DNA of 64,000 bases from Lewinella sp. 4G2 (GTDB lineage Bacteria; Bacteroidota; Bacteroidia; Chitinophagales; Saprospiraceae): the NCBI RefSeq assembly GCF_001625015.1, contig NZ_LVWJ02000014.1, positions 868,001 through 932,000 of the forward strand, written 5' to 3'. The position numbers and the translations under genes are program-made. The notes beneath the pieces were generated by a model. The model had not been told where the DNA came from and ran no database searches. It saw nothing but the letters and a program-made list of their open reading frames with translations. Below are positions 36,310-44,420 of the stretch, piece by piece; the first letter of the stretch is position 1, and every line of letters starts with the position of its first letter.

Positions 36310-36407
36310 CCCTTGCGCACGGTGCTTGACCTACATCGGTTAAGAGTTATACGATTGAATAGTAGCCGCTCTAGCCCCAGCCCATCCTCAGTACTACCCG
36401 ACTGACC

Positions 36408-37856
36408 ATGATCAATTTCCGCCCCATCGCCAGAGTTGTCGCCATCCTCCTCGCCATCGTGGGGGTGATGATGTGGACGGGCATTCCCTTTAGTCTTTAC
36501 TACGGAGAAAGTGTGTGGCCCCTGCTCCTGGCCGGGCTCGGCAGTCTGGCGGCGGGTGGGCTTCTGTTTCTGGTGAAGAACCCAAAGGGAATTCCGATCC
36601 GTAAGCGGGAGGGTTACCTGATCGTCGTCCTGAGCTGGGCGGCGATGGTGCTATCGGGCATGGTCCCCTACCTTCTGAGTGGAGTGGTCTCGACTTTCCC
36701 CGATGCCCTCTTTGAAACCGTATCGGGGATGACGACGACGGGCGCTTCGGTGCTGACGGACATTGAGATTCAGCCCCGTGGTATCCTGTACTGGCGAAGT
36801 TTGACCCAGTGGATTGGGGGGATGGGGATCATCGTATTAACGGTCGCCATCTTTCCCCTCCTGGGTATTGGCGGTATCGAACTCTTTGCGGCGGAAGCGC
36901 CCGGACCGACGTCGGATAAGCTCCATCCCCGCATTAGTGAGACGGCCAAACGTTTGTGGTTCATTTACGTGGGCCTGACCGTTACGCTGTTCTTCTGCCT
37001 TTGGGCGGCGGGCATGAGCAAATACGAATCCGTCAATCACGCCCTGACAACGATGGCTACCGGTGGTTTCAGCACGAGAAATGCCTCGGCGGCGGCCTTT
37101 AGCCCGTTGATTCAGTACATCCTCATCCTCTTCATGTTTTTTGCGGGGGTGAACTACACCGTGCTGTACCTTTCCTTTAAGCGGCGGTTCAAGGAGGTTT
37201 GGAAAAGTGATGAGCTCAAAGCGTACCTAGTGATTGTGTTTGCGCTCACCGCCTTCTTTACCGCCAAGGTGTGGTACGCGACCGGTGGGACGAACCTGGA
37301 AGGTGCCTTCCGCGATAGTCTATTCCAAATAGTTAGCCTCATTACCACCACTGGATTCGTGACGGCGGATTACACCAGTTGGGCGACGAGCCTGACCATC
37401 ATCTGTTTCGTCTTGCTGTTTCTTGGTGCTTGCGCGGGTTCCACCTCGGGGGGCATCAAACTGATCCGCCATTTGGTCTTCCTCAAAAACTCTTACCTGG
37501 AGTTTAAGCGGATCGTCCACCCTTCGGCCATTGTGCCCTTGCGCGTTAATCAGGAGGTGGTGCCGGGTAAGATCATCACTCACGTATTCAACTTCCTCCT
37601 GTTGTACCTGCTGCTGTTCATCGTAGGTTCGGTCATCCTGGCTACGATGGGGCTTGATTTCAATACTTCTCTGGGGGCGATGGCGACGAGTTTGGGCAAC
37701 GTTGGCCCGGGTATTGGCGGGGTAGGCCCGGTCGATAATTTTGCCTGGTTGAGTCCGGGCATCAAGGTGTTTTTGTCGTTTGTGATGATTATTGGGCGGT
37801 TGGAGATTTATACGGTGTTGGTGTTGTTTACGCCGTTTTTTTGGCGGTTGAATTGA
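36408..37856 (+). CDS. trkH: Trk-type potassium channel subunit TrkH/TrkG
   Basis: 482 aa polytopic inner-membrane potassium transporter. The four pore-loop selectivity filters with their conserved Gly are visible: TTTGASVLTD about 112, ATGGFSTRNAS about 220, TTTGFVTADY about 313, GNVGPGIGG about 428. The gating-loop GACAGSTSGGIKLIRH near 345 is also present. About ten hydrophobic helices. Length equals typical TrkH/TrkG. Partner of the preceding trkA; together they import K+ for osmotic balance, fitting a marine life style (inference). Confidence 0.95.
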   Translation: MINFRPIARVVAILLAIVGVMMWTGIPFSLYYGESVWPLLLAGLGSLAAGGLLFLVKNPKGIPIRKREGYLIVVLSWAAMVLSGMVPYLLSGVVSTFPDALFETVSGMTTTGASVLTDIEIQPRGILYWRSLTQWIGGMGIIVLTVAIFPLLGIGGIELFAAEAPGPTSDKLHPRISETAKRLWFIYVGLTVTLFFCLWAAGMSKYESVNHALTTMATGGFSTRNASAAAFSPLIQYILILFMFFAGVNYTVLYLSFKRRFKEVWKSDELKAYLVIVFALTAFFTAKVWYATGGTNLEGAFRDSLFQIVSLITTTGFVTADYTSWATSLTIICFVLLFLGACAGSTSGGIKLIRHLVFLKNSYLEFKRIVHPSAIVPLRVNQEVVPGKIITHVFNFLLLYLLLFIVGSVILATMGLDFNTSLGAMATSLGNVGPGIGGVGPVDNFAWLSPGIKVFLSFVMIIGRLEIYTVLVLFTPFFWRLN

Positions 37857-38607
37857 TTTTCTGCTTCCGGCTTCCGGCCGGGATTTCTTCCGGTACGTCG
37901 ACCTTTAGGTCGACGCTTAACGTCACTGCTTCTCTACCACTTCTTTTCAGAAGAAAAGAAGCAAGATTCTTGTCCTGTAACCGTGGCTTGACGTGATTTT
38001 TATCTCTACGGCTCCCGGCCGGGTTTACTTCCGGTACGTCGACCTTTAGGTCGATGCTCAACGTCGCTTCTTCACTACCAATTCTTTTGTAGCCACCACG
38101 CAGTAGCAGCGCAGCTAACAGAAGCAAAAGCTTTAATCTGTTTCGTGGCTTAATTTACTTCCGGTACGTCGACCTTTAGGTTGATGCTTGACGTCACGGC
38201 TTCTCTACCACTTCTTTTGTGACCAAAAGAAGCAAAAGTCTTGTCCTGTAACCGTGGCTTAACGCGATTTCAGCGGCAGAAAGCTAAAATTTGCCAACTC
38301 GCTATCCGATTTTTGTTTTAAGCTTTAAATCTGCCGTTTGCATTTAATTTGTGGGCTACGCCTTAATCATTCGCGTGCTCACACAGTGCAAATTTCTTCA
38401 CGCTTTCTGCCGCTGAAATCACTACCACGGTTAAGGGACGGATAACTCCCAAGGCTCCAGGTATCCCGTCTAAAATCTAAAATCCAACCTCTAAAGTCCT
38501 TACAGGTATCCCGTCCAAAATCTAAAATCCAACGTCTAAAGTCTTTACAGTATCCCGTCCAAAATCTAAAATCCAACCTCTAAAATCCCGTCAGTATCTT
38601 AACCCCC
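37857..38607. repeat. Repeat-packed 750-bp gap after trkH
   Basis: No gene. Three copies of a 130-141 bp unit start at 37888, 38029 and 38159, each with TTCCGGTACGTCGACC followed by TTTAGGTCGACG (perfect GTCGACC/GGTCGAC hairpin, degenerate in copy 3). Then a 19-bp inverted repeat, GATTTCAGCGGCAGAAAGC at 38266-38284 and its complement at 38402-38420, encloses 117 bp. Last, three 45-bp tandem units (38459-38592) each read TATCCCGTC then AAAATCTAAAATCCAAC, ending 15 bp before the metalloprotease start. Confidence 0.85.
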
Positions 38608-39897
38608 ATGCGCCACCTCTTATTCCTAACCGTAATCCCCCTCCTGCTGCTCACCTGCCGCACCGCGCGGGAAGCCAGCCCCCGGGCCTACGCACAGGAT
38701 ACGGAGACAATCACTGACGGAGAGGTTACCTACTTCCGGTTTCGGCCGGACAGCGTGCAACGGCCGGATACCTTCGTTTGGGAGCGATTGACGCAACAGG
38801 ACCGTGCTTACTACCTGCCCGACCCCGACCACCCGGAGTACCTGCCGGAGCGGCGCGTCCGTCTTAATTTTCACGTAATGAATAGTGCGGATTCCATCTT
38901 CCCCATGCAGGGGGAGGTGGCCGTGAAATACGCGCAGGATGTCCTGAACTACACCAACGCTTTTATGCGGGATAACCCGGAAAACTGGCTAAACCCGGAT
39001 TCGATAACTCCGCCCGCCTTACCTACGCACATCAAATATGTGTTGGCGACCGATCCGGAAACCCAGGCGCCTGCCGTGTACGAGCACTTCGACGATGAGC
39101 ACTATGGATACATCCACAAGGGGCCGGGTATGAACCGGTCCGATATGGAGGTGGTGAAGAAGTACAACGTGCGGCCGGACGAGGAGCTCAACATCTACTG
39201 GATGGGGCCGCCCAAGGAAAAGATCGTGAACATGGGCGCGAAGAAAACCTCCGGCAGCGGCATCTACCTTGGCACTGCGCTGAAGGTGACGGACGTATTG
39301 TCCAAGGACGTCGCGCCCTGGTCCATCCGCCAGGTATTTTCCCACGAACTCGGCCACGCTCTGGGTCTCTACCACGCCTGGACGCGCAATGATGGTTGCC
39401 CGGATACACCCGTCCACGCCAATAAAGCCTGGAGCGCGAAGAAGCGGGGGCCCAACCTGACGAGTAACAACCTCATGGATTACAGCCCCGACCAGGAAGC
39501 TCTCACCCCCTGCCAAATCGCGCGTATGCACATCAAATTAGCCGATAAGACCACGCGCCAACGCGGCTGGCTCGAACCCGTCTGGTGCGATTACGAACCG
39601 GATGCACCAATCATCATCGCCGAAGACCTGGTGCTGAACGGAGCGCGCGATTACGCATCGGATCTCATCGTCCAACCGGGCGCTACGCTTACCATCAACA
39701 ACCGGGTCCACCTGCCGGAGGGTGGGAGCATCCGGGTAGCTGCGGGCGGGCGCCTCATCCTGGGCCCGGACGCCATTTTGCACAACGACTGCGGCGGTAC
39801 CTGGCGAGGGATTTTCATCGCGGAGGCAACTAGTATCGAAGGCTTAGCCACCGTCGAAACCCACTCTTCCGCTACCCTCCTCAACGTCGCGCCATGA
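38608..39897 (+). CDS. M43-like zinc metalloprotease lipoprotein
   Basis: 429 aa. Signal peptide with lipobox LLTC (Cys about 17). Zinc-binding site is HELGHALGLYH near residue 247 (HExxHxxGxxH), with Met-turn NNLMDYSPDQEALTPCQI near 294, as in pregnancy-associated-plasma-protein-like (M43) and other metzincins. Residues about 330-429 form a beta-helix-like tail (LIVQPGATLTINNRVHLPEG; GRLILGPDAILHNDCGG). Likely a surface or periplasmic endopeptidase (inference). The stop overlaps the start of the next gene (ATGA), so translation is coupled. No T9SS domain is visible. Confidence 0.88.
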   Translation: MRHLLFLTVIPLLLLTCRTAREASPRAYAQDTETITDGEVTYFRFRPDSVQRPDTFVWERLTQQDRAYYLPDPDHPEYLPERRVRLNFHVMNSADSIFPMQGEVAVKYAQDVLNYTNAFMRDNPENWLNPDSITPPALPTHIKYVLATDPETQAPAVYEHFDDEHYGYIHKGPGMNRSDMEVVKKYNVRPDEELNIYWMGPPKEKIVNMGAKKTSGSGIYLGTALKVTDVLSKDVAPWSIRQVFSHELGHALGLYHAWTRNDGCPDTPVHANKAWSAKKRGPNLTSNNLMDYSPDQEALTPCQIARMHIKLADKTTRQRGWLEPVWCDYEPDAPIIIAEDLVLNGARDYASDLIVQPGATLTINNRVHLPEGGSIRVAAGGRLILGPDAILHNDCGGTWRGIFIAEATSIEGLATVETHSSATLLNVAP

Positions 39898-40529
39898 GTA
39901 AAACTGTCCTCATCACCGGTGGCACGCGGGGTATCGGCCGGGCCTGCGCCGAGGCTTTTTTAGCGGCTGACTATGCGGTCACGATCGTCGCTCGTTCCTC
40001 CGCGGCGCTGACGGAGATGGCCACCCAACTCGGCGTGTTTACAATTGCGGCAGATCTTTCCAAGGAAACCGGCGTGGCGGCCGTTCCGATTCGTCCGTAC
40101 GACGTAGTCGTGCTCAACGCGGCGGCCTTCGCGCCGGGCACTTTACTAGATGCGGAGTCGGACACCTTCACGGAATTATTACCACTTAATGTACTCGCCA
40201 ATCACCACCTGGCTCGCCGTCTCCTTCCCGAGATGATCGCACAAAATGATGGCCACTTAATCGTCATCGGCTCCACCGGAACGGACAACTGGAAGGGCCA
40301 CATGACGGCCTACGTCGCTAATAAATACGCGCTTCGTGGCCTTTTTTACGGCTGGCAGCAAGAGTTGGCGCTGTCGCAGGTGCGGTGTACGTTGGTCGCG
40401 CCAGGGGCTACCCTGACGAGTAGTTGGGATAACGAAGAAGTACCAGAGGGAATCCTGATGCCGGAGGAGGTAGCGGGAGTGGTGTTGGGAGTGGTGGAGA
40501 AGGGGGAAGAGGGACGGGTTTGCCTTTAG
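39894..40529 (+). CDS. Short-chain dehydrogenase/reductase
   Basis: 211 aa classical SDR, slightly short. TGGTRGIGRA loop at residues 8-17, NAAAFAPG near 75, Ser of VIGSTGTDN near 127, catalytic YVANK near 140. The C-terminus with VAPGATLTSSW and PEEVAGVVLGVVEKG is typical of the 3-oxoacyl-ACP reductase-like group; the substrate is unknown. It overlaps the metalloprotease gene by 4 bp in an ATGA junction. The last codons run into a GC-rich minisatellite (40531 onward). Confidence 0.88.
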   Translation: MSKTVLITGGTRGIGRACAEAFLAADYAVTIVARSSAALTEMATQLGVFTIAADLSKETGVAAVPIRPYDVVVLNAAAFAPGTLLDAESDTFTELLPLNVLANHHLARRLLPEMIAQNDGHLIVIGSTGTDNWKGHMTAYVANKYALRGLFYGWQQELALSQVRCTLVAPGATLTSSWDNEEVPEGILMPEEVAGVVLGVVEKGEEGRVCL

Positions 40530-40530
40530 A

Positions 40531-40624
40531 ACGCTGCGCTTTGGAACGGCTTCGCCTTTGGGACGCTTCGCTTTAGGACGCTGCGCTTTGGAACGGCTTC
40601 GCCTTTGGGACGCTTCGCTTTAGG
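40531..40624. repeat. 47-bp minisatellite between convergent genes
   Basis: Two 47-bp units (40531-40577 and 40578-40624) built from 15-17-bp sub-units such as ACGCTGCGCTTTGG, ACGGCTTCGCCTTTGG and ACGCTTCGCTTTAGG. A partial third continues into the CotH lipoprotein gene, whose last residues KAKPS it encodes, and it starts 2 bp after the SDR stop. Confidence 0.85.
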
Positions 40625-41828
40625 ACGGCTTTGCCTTTAGGGCGGCGAAATAGGATTCTAGGTAGGTGTTGCGGAGGGTGATGAATTGCTTCATCCAGTT
40701 GATTTCCGTCATGAAATCGTTGTCGTCGTAGTAGGCTTCGGCGGTGGTGGGCCAACGGGAGAAGTTGCGTTCGGCGTAGGGTTGGAGTTGTTGGGCCAGG
40801 GCATCGATTTCGGCGATGAGATTGGCTGGAGAGAAAAGGTTTGAGTGAAGCTCCTCCCACCTTTCGTGCAGGGCTTTGCGGTACCATTCCTGTTGAAGGA
40901 GGCGGCGGAAGAGGATGGAGCGTTCCAGCTGGGCGGGGCGTTCGTTCATGTTGGCCTCGTTGTCGCCGTCGCGGCCGAAAGAATGGTCGTAATCCCAGGG
41001 TGCGACGCGGATGGGTTGGCCGGTCCGTTGGCGGTAGAGGTAGAAGTTTTTGAGGATACCGTCCTGGTTATTGGTGAGGAGGAGCAGGAGGTGCCAGTCG
41101 ATAAAGTTGTCCACGTCGATGGCTTGGTGAATGTCTTTATTGAAGGTGGCTGAATCCGCCTCAAGGATGAGCTGCCGCAGGTCTTCCAGTGCCGGGGAGC
41201 GATCGGCCTTGCTGCGTTTTGGGTAGGTCTGCTGGTGGAAGTTGTCGGGATTTTCCGCAACGATACCGTCGTAGGATTCGCGAAAAATTTGGGGTTCCTT
41301 AAAGATGAAGGCTCCGGGGTCACCCTTTTTTACGTTGAGGGTGGACCGGTCGAGCTTTTCCATTAGTACGTACAGCCCCGCGTAGTCGCCGTTGCGCTGG
41401 AGTTCAACGAAAGCCGTGCTGGCCGCCCGGTTATTTGGGTTCATCTGGCGGAAGAGTTGGAAGGAAAGTACGTGACGTAGAAAAGTCTTGTCGATGTAGT
41501 TGGCGTTGAGGATCCAGTCGTCGTCCGCGGGTAGTCCGGCGAGGGGAAGATCTTCCGGCAAGTCCAGTTCGTAAGAGTACTTGGAGAAGCGAATCGAGTA
41601 TCCGCCGCGCCGTTCGATGCGGATGGGGACCGTCGTTAGATTTGCTTCCGCGCCCTCAGCAATCTCCAGCGTCCCCGCTACCTTATCCCCTTTGGGGATG
41701 CTGTCCGGCACCGTGAGGCTCAACGTAGTCACGGCCAGGGCTGGGATTGGGGATGCTGCATCGGGTGTGGGGGTGCAGCCGAGTAAGCAAATGGCTAGCG
41801 TGATTAGGAGGAGGTATTTTTGGTGCAT
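40620..41828 (-). CDS. CotH-family lipoprotein
   Basis: 402 aa from the ATG at 41828. Signal peptide MHQKYLLLITLAICLLGC with lipobox LLGC indicates lipid anchoring. CotH domain: RRGGYSIRFSKYSYELDLPE near 90, DDWILNANYIDKTFLRHVLSF near 125, YAGLYVLMEKLDRSTL near 165, DNFIDWHLLLLLTNNQDGIL near 255, and VAPWDYDHSFGRDGDNEAN near 290, the kinase-like metal-binding segment. It is shorter than, and not closely similar to, the secreted CotH protein at 11367. Function: probable surface protein kinase or binding protein (inference). The C-terminal residues lie in a minisatellite. Confidence 0.9.
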   Translation of the reverse strand: MHQKYLLLITLAICLLGCTPTPDAASPIPALAVTTLSLTVPDSIPKGDKVAGTLEIAEGAEANLTTVPIRIERRGGYSIRFSKYSYELDLPEDLPLAGLPADDDWILNANYIDKTFLRHVLSFQLFRQMNPNNRAASTAFVELQRNGDYAGLYVLMEKLDRSTLNVKKGDPGAFIFKEPQIFRESYDGIVAENPDNFHQQTYPKRSKADRSPALEDLRQLILEADSATFNKDIHQAIDVDNFIDWHLLLLLTNNQDGILKNFYLYRQRTGQPIRVAPWDYDHSFGRDGDNEANMNERPAQLERSILFRRLLQQEWYRKALHERWEELHSNLFSPANLIAEIDALAQQLQPYAERNFSRWPTTAEAYYDDNDFMTEINWMKQFITLRNTYLESYFAALKAKPS

Positions 41829-41914
41829 GGAGACTTGTAGAGGTGTAAGCAGCAATTATGCACTAACTTATGACACTTGAATCAATCTATACGTGAGCCT
41901 AAACGTAGCAGCTA

Positions 41915-42448
41915 ATGAAATTGAATAGACTTTTGCCCTTCATAGTGCTCATTGGATTAGCTCACTGCCATGAAGTTAACAGGCCGGACGACCACCTAGG
42001 TTATTACGCTCAGATAGGTAGTAGCCCATTTACTAAGTATAATCAATTAGTTATCGTTCGAGATACGGAATTGCTATTCAGATATTATGAAATAGGTTTG
42101 CCATGGGTTACTCAGTCCTATGTCCTAGTACAAGGCGAATACAGGACTACGGACGATCAACTTCAGCTGAAATTTTCACCGGGGCAATTGTGTGTTTCCG
42201 ACGGACAAGAAACAGAATGCTTTGTAAAAGTTGAGGATGTTGAGCAATTCCTAACTGATACGGAGGTAGCGGATTTATTTAACTTTAAACATCAAGCTGC
42301 CAGCACGGATTATCAACTCGACTCTGCAGAATTGGAGTACTATCATTCAGCAATGGAGCAAATTGTCTTTAAGCATAAGCTAATGTTGGAGGTCGATTCG
42401 GCTGGTTTGAAACCACTTGAATTGGATGATTGTATCGTTTGCGATTGA
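41915..42448 (+). CDS. AT-rich putative lipoprotein, unknown
   Basis: 177 aa. N-terminus MKLNRLLPFIVLIGLAHC is a signal peptide with lipobox-like LAHC. The mature chain has strand-rich pieces (GYYAQIGSSPFTKYNQLVIV; LQLKFSPGQLCVSD) and ends LKPLELDDCIVCD. No domain recognised. Base composition is AT-richer than the surrounding genes, as for the following small gene, hinting at a short acquired segment. Confidence 0.65.
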   Translation: MKLNRLLPFIVLIGLAHCHEVNRPDDHLGYYAQIGSSPFTKYNQLVIVRDTELLFRYYEIGLPWVTQSYVLVQGEYRTTDDQLQLKFSPGQLCVSDGQETECFVKVEDVEQFLTDTEVADLFNFKHQAASTDYQLDSAELEYYHSAMEQIVFKHKLMLEVDSAGLKPLELDDCIVCD

Positions 42449-42572
42449 ATTAGTTCAAAATCAACCGTTGTGCCCAGTTATGTTCCCTCGATTGAAGTGG
42501 TGAGATCATAGAATTCGGGGGGGCAGGTATAAGATTATTAATAGCCGAGATTTACAATTAACGCCAACGAAT

Positions 42573-42815
42573 ATGTCTCTATTAAAAATAGGGTTCGGGC
42601 TTATAGGTTGCTTGGGAGCAAAATATCTGTTGCCCAACGTTCGCCGTGCTTGGAGGTTGGTGAAAAACTATCGTGATAACCATTATGGTGGTGGGTTAGG
42701 CGAGTATGTCCTATACGTCGATTTTGCGGTATGCGTACTTGGGTTGCTAATTTGTGTGGGTTTGATTATTCTTGCAGGTTTGGAGGCAATAGGATTAATC
42801 ACAGCAAATTTGTGA
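42573..42815 (+). CDS. Small membrane protein, unknown
   Basis: 80 aa. Helix at residues about 3-18 (LLKIGFGLIGCLGAKYLL), a charged loop (RRAWRLVKNYRDNH), and a second helix at about 48-75 (YVDFAVCVLGLLICVGLIILAG). AT-rich. It may be real but is short, with no recognised relative; 124 bp separate it from the preceding lipoprotein gene. Confidence 0.5.
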   Translation: MSLLKIGFGLIGCLGAKYLLPNVRRAWRLVKNYRDNHYGGGLGEYVLYVDFAVCVLGLLICVGLIILAGLEAIGLITANL

Positions 42816-42997
42816 TGTACTGCCACTTTTTTAGTAATTACCTTCCTATCGGTTTTGGAAGCCGCGAATTTTAATCGCCAGTGAATGCGTTTAAAAGTAA
42901 TAATACTTACCAAACGTCACAACCAGTCTATTCCTAATCCACATTAAGATCAACTTTCGATACTTGCGAATTAGACAGCTCCACGTCCCCATTGCAC

Positions 42998-43017
42998 AGC
43001 ACCCGCGGCAGCGCCCA
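42998..43017 (+). repeat. Dispersed 20-bp motif near a terminator
   Basis: AGCACCCGCGGCAGCGCCCA, immediately before the hairpin at 43028-43064. The next plus-strand gene starts 666 bp away, so this copy is not a leader. The arrangement (motif next to a terminator) repeats that at 8491-8552. Confidence 0.7.
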
Positions 43018-43027
43018 TCAGGAACAC

Positions 43028-43064
43028 AAAACCCCACCATCAGACGAACTGAGGGTGGGGTTTT
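43028..43064. terminator. Terminator after the DUF2853 gene
   Basis: 11-bp stem AAAACCCCACC / GGTGGGGTTTT (43028-43038 and 43054-43064), loop 15 nt, ending in T-runs on both strands. 50 bp past the DUF2853 stop. Confidence 0.85.
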
Positions 43065-43114
43065 ATAGACCAAACCGGTATTAAATTAAATACCAATGAG
43101 GAGGTAGTGAACTA

Positions 43115-43447
43115 CTATGCGTAGTGGTCTTCAGCACCGAGGTGCTTGCAAACGAGGTAGTAGAATACGCCGCGGAGCTTGAAGCGCTCGGTGTACTTGG
43201 CGCAAACGGCCTGTACGGCTTCCTGGCCCTTCTCGGCGTCCATGCCAAGTTTTTTGACGACGTAGCTTTTTACGACGCGGTCGAGCTCTTCCTTGTCGCT
43301 GCAGGCTACTTTGCTGGCATCGATGTTGTAGAGCGCGGGGCCGAGGCCTTTGGCGACCTTTTCGAGGAGGGCGCTGTCATTATCGGGCTCGACTTTGTCG
43401 AGGTGGGCCTGGAGGGCGGCTAGTTTTTCTTGAAAATTGTTCGTCAT
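43115..43447 (-). CDS. DUF2853-family protein
   Basis: 110 aa, the usual size of DUF2853, small all-helical soluble proteins of unknown function. Key segments: LAALQAHLDKVEPDNDSALLEKV, the central LGPALYNIDASKVACSDKEEL, VVKSYVVKKLGMD, and terminal VFYYLVCKHLGAEDHY. No signal peptide. It is transcribed alone, diverging from the DUF4129 operon and ending at a strong hairpin. Confidence 0.9.
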   Translation of the reverse strand: MTNNFQEKLAALQAHLDKVEPDNDSALLEKVAKGLGPALYNIDASKVACSDKEELDRVVKSYVVKKLGMDAEKGQEAVQAVCAKYTERFKLRGVFYYLVCKHLGAEDHYA

Positions 43448-43597
43448 GAATCGAATAGGTTTATTTGGCCCGGGGCCTCATGGAGAGGAGGGAGAAGGCC
43501 GGTTAAAAAGTTGTGTTTTGGTACAGTAGTCGCAAGGCCCCACGGGGCCGGAAAACGTGCTGTAAGGTAATTGTTGTAAGGTAATCACGCAAGCCAA

Positions 43598-43609
43598 TGT
43601 TTGCAAACA
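43598..43609. promoter_or_regulatory. Palindrome TGTTTGCAAACA between divergent genes
   Basis: Perfect 12-bp palindrome within AATGTTTGCAAACACATT, in the 235-bp gap between DUF2853 (leftward) and the DUF4129 operon (rightward). It is a candidate operator; no regulator is known. Confidence 0.35.
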
Positions 43610-43682
43610 CATTGTTTTGTTTGGTGAACTTCGCCGCCCGCCTTCCGCCGATCGGCCGGTGGCTAGTATCTTGGCCACAGTA

Positions 43683-44420
43683 ATGACCCCCACAAGCCTA
43701 AAAACCTACTTGCTGGCCCTACTCTACACCGTTTTGCTCCTGCCGGGAGCTACGGTAGACCTCCCCGCCCAGGAGGCAACCAACGGTGTATTTGCCCCCG
43801 GGCGCCACGCGGAATTGCGCGAAGAGGTGGTCTTCACCCCACCCGAAGAACAGGAAGAGGAGGTGGAGGAAGTAGAGAAAGATATTTCCACTTCCAACGA
43901 CTGGACATTTGGCGACTTCAAGGTTTCCCGCGAGATCGCATACGTAATGCTCGGGGTGTTGCTCCTCCTTCTCGGAATACTCGTGTACCGGATTCTGGGC
44001 GACGTGGAACTCCGGAAGCGTATCCGCGGCAACGAAGAGGAGCAGGACCAGATCATGATTGAGGAGATCGAGGAGGAAGCGCTCGTCGCCAGCGGCGTAT
44101 CGCTGAGTCTCCAGGAGCGCGCGGAAAAAGCCGGGCAGTTTGATATCGCCGTACGGCTCCTTTACATCCAATTACTGAAGGATCTGCAGGACAACGGGCT
44201 AATTAAGTACCGCCGCGACTACAGTAACCGCGATTACCAACGGCAAATGCGGGGCTCCGAATTGCTTGGAGAATTCCGGGAAGTGACGGTTGATTACGAG
44301 CGGTATTGGTACGGGAAGTATTCAATTGATGCTCTCAGCTACCGACTCGTGAAGCGGAAGTTTGCCGCGCTGACGAACCACATCCAACAGGCTTCCACAA
44401 CTACCCCGCCCCATGCGTAG
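43683..44420 (+). CDS. DUF4129-domain membrane protein
   Basis: 245 aa from the ATG at 43683; the upstream 22 codons of the frame cover intergenic DNA. A signal peptide (LKTYLLALLYTVLLLPG), then an acidic linker EEQEEEVEEVEKD, a membrane helix at about 87-108 (YVMLGVLLLLLGILVY) and a cytosolic DUF4129 domain (AVRLLYIQLLKDLQDNGL; YSNRDYQRQMRG; YERYWYGKYSID). DUF4129 proteins neighbour MoxR/DUF58/DUF4350 genes. The stop overlaps the next gene by 8 bp, indicating translational coupling. Confidence 0.88.
   Translation: MTPTSLKTYLLALLYTVLLLPGATVDLPAQEATNGVFAPGRHAELREEVVFTPPEEQEEEVEEVEKDISTSNDWTFGDFKVSREIAYVMLGVLLLLLGILVYRILGDVELRKRIRGNEEEQDQIMIEEIEEEALVASGVSLSLQERAEKAGQFDIAVRLLYIQLLKDLQDNGLIKYRRDYSNRDYQRQMRGSELLGEFREVTVDYERYWYGKYSIDALSYRLVKRKFAALTNHIQQASTTTPPHA

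Noticed and set aside
40378-40396. Further copy of the 20-bp motif in the SDR gene
   Set aside because: GGCGCTGTCGCAGGTGCG matches partly, but lies at the middle of a normal SDR segment (LALSQVRCT); probably coincidence.
43617-43682. N-terminal extension of the DUF4129 gene (also of other genes such as 45605, 53381, 57029)
   Set aside because: Extensions cover promoters, repeats or intergenic DNA; the internal Met precedes the signal peptide or the conserved start.
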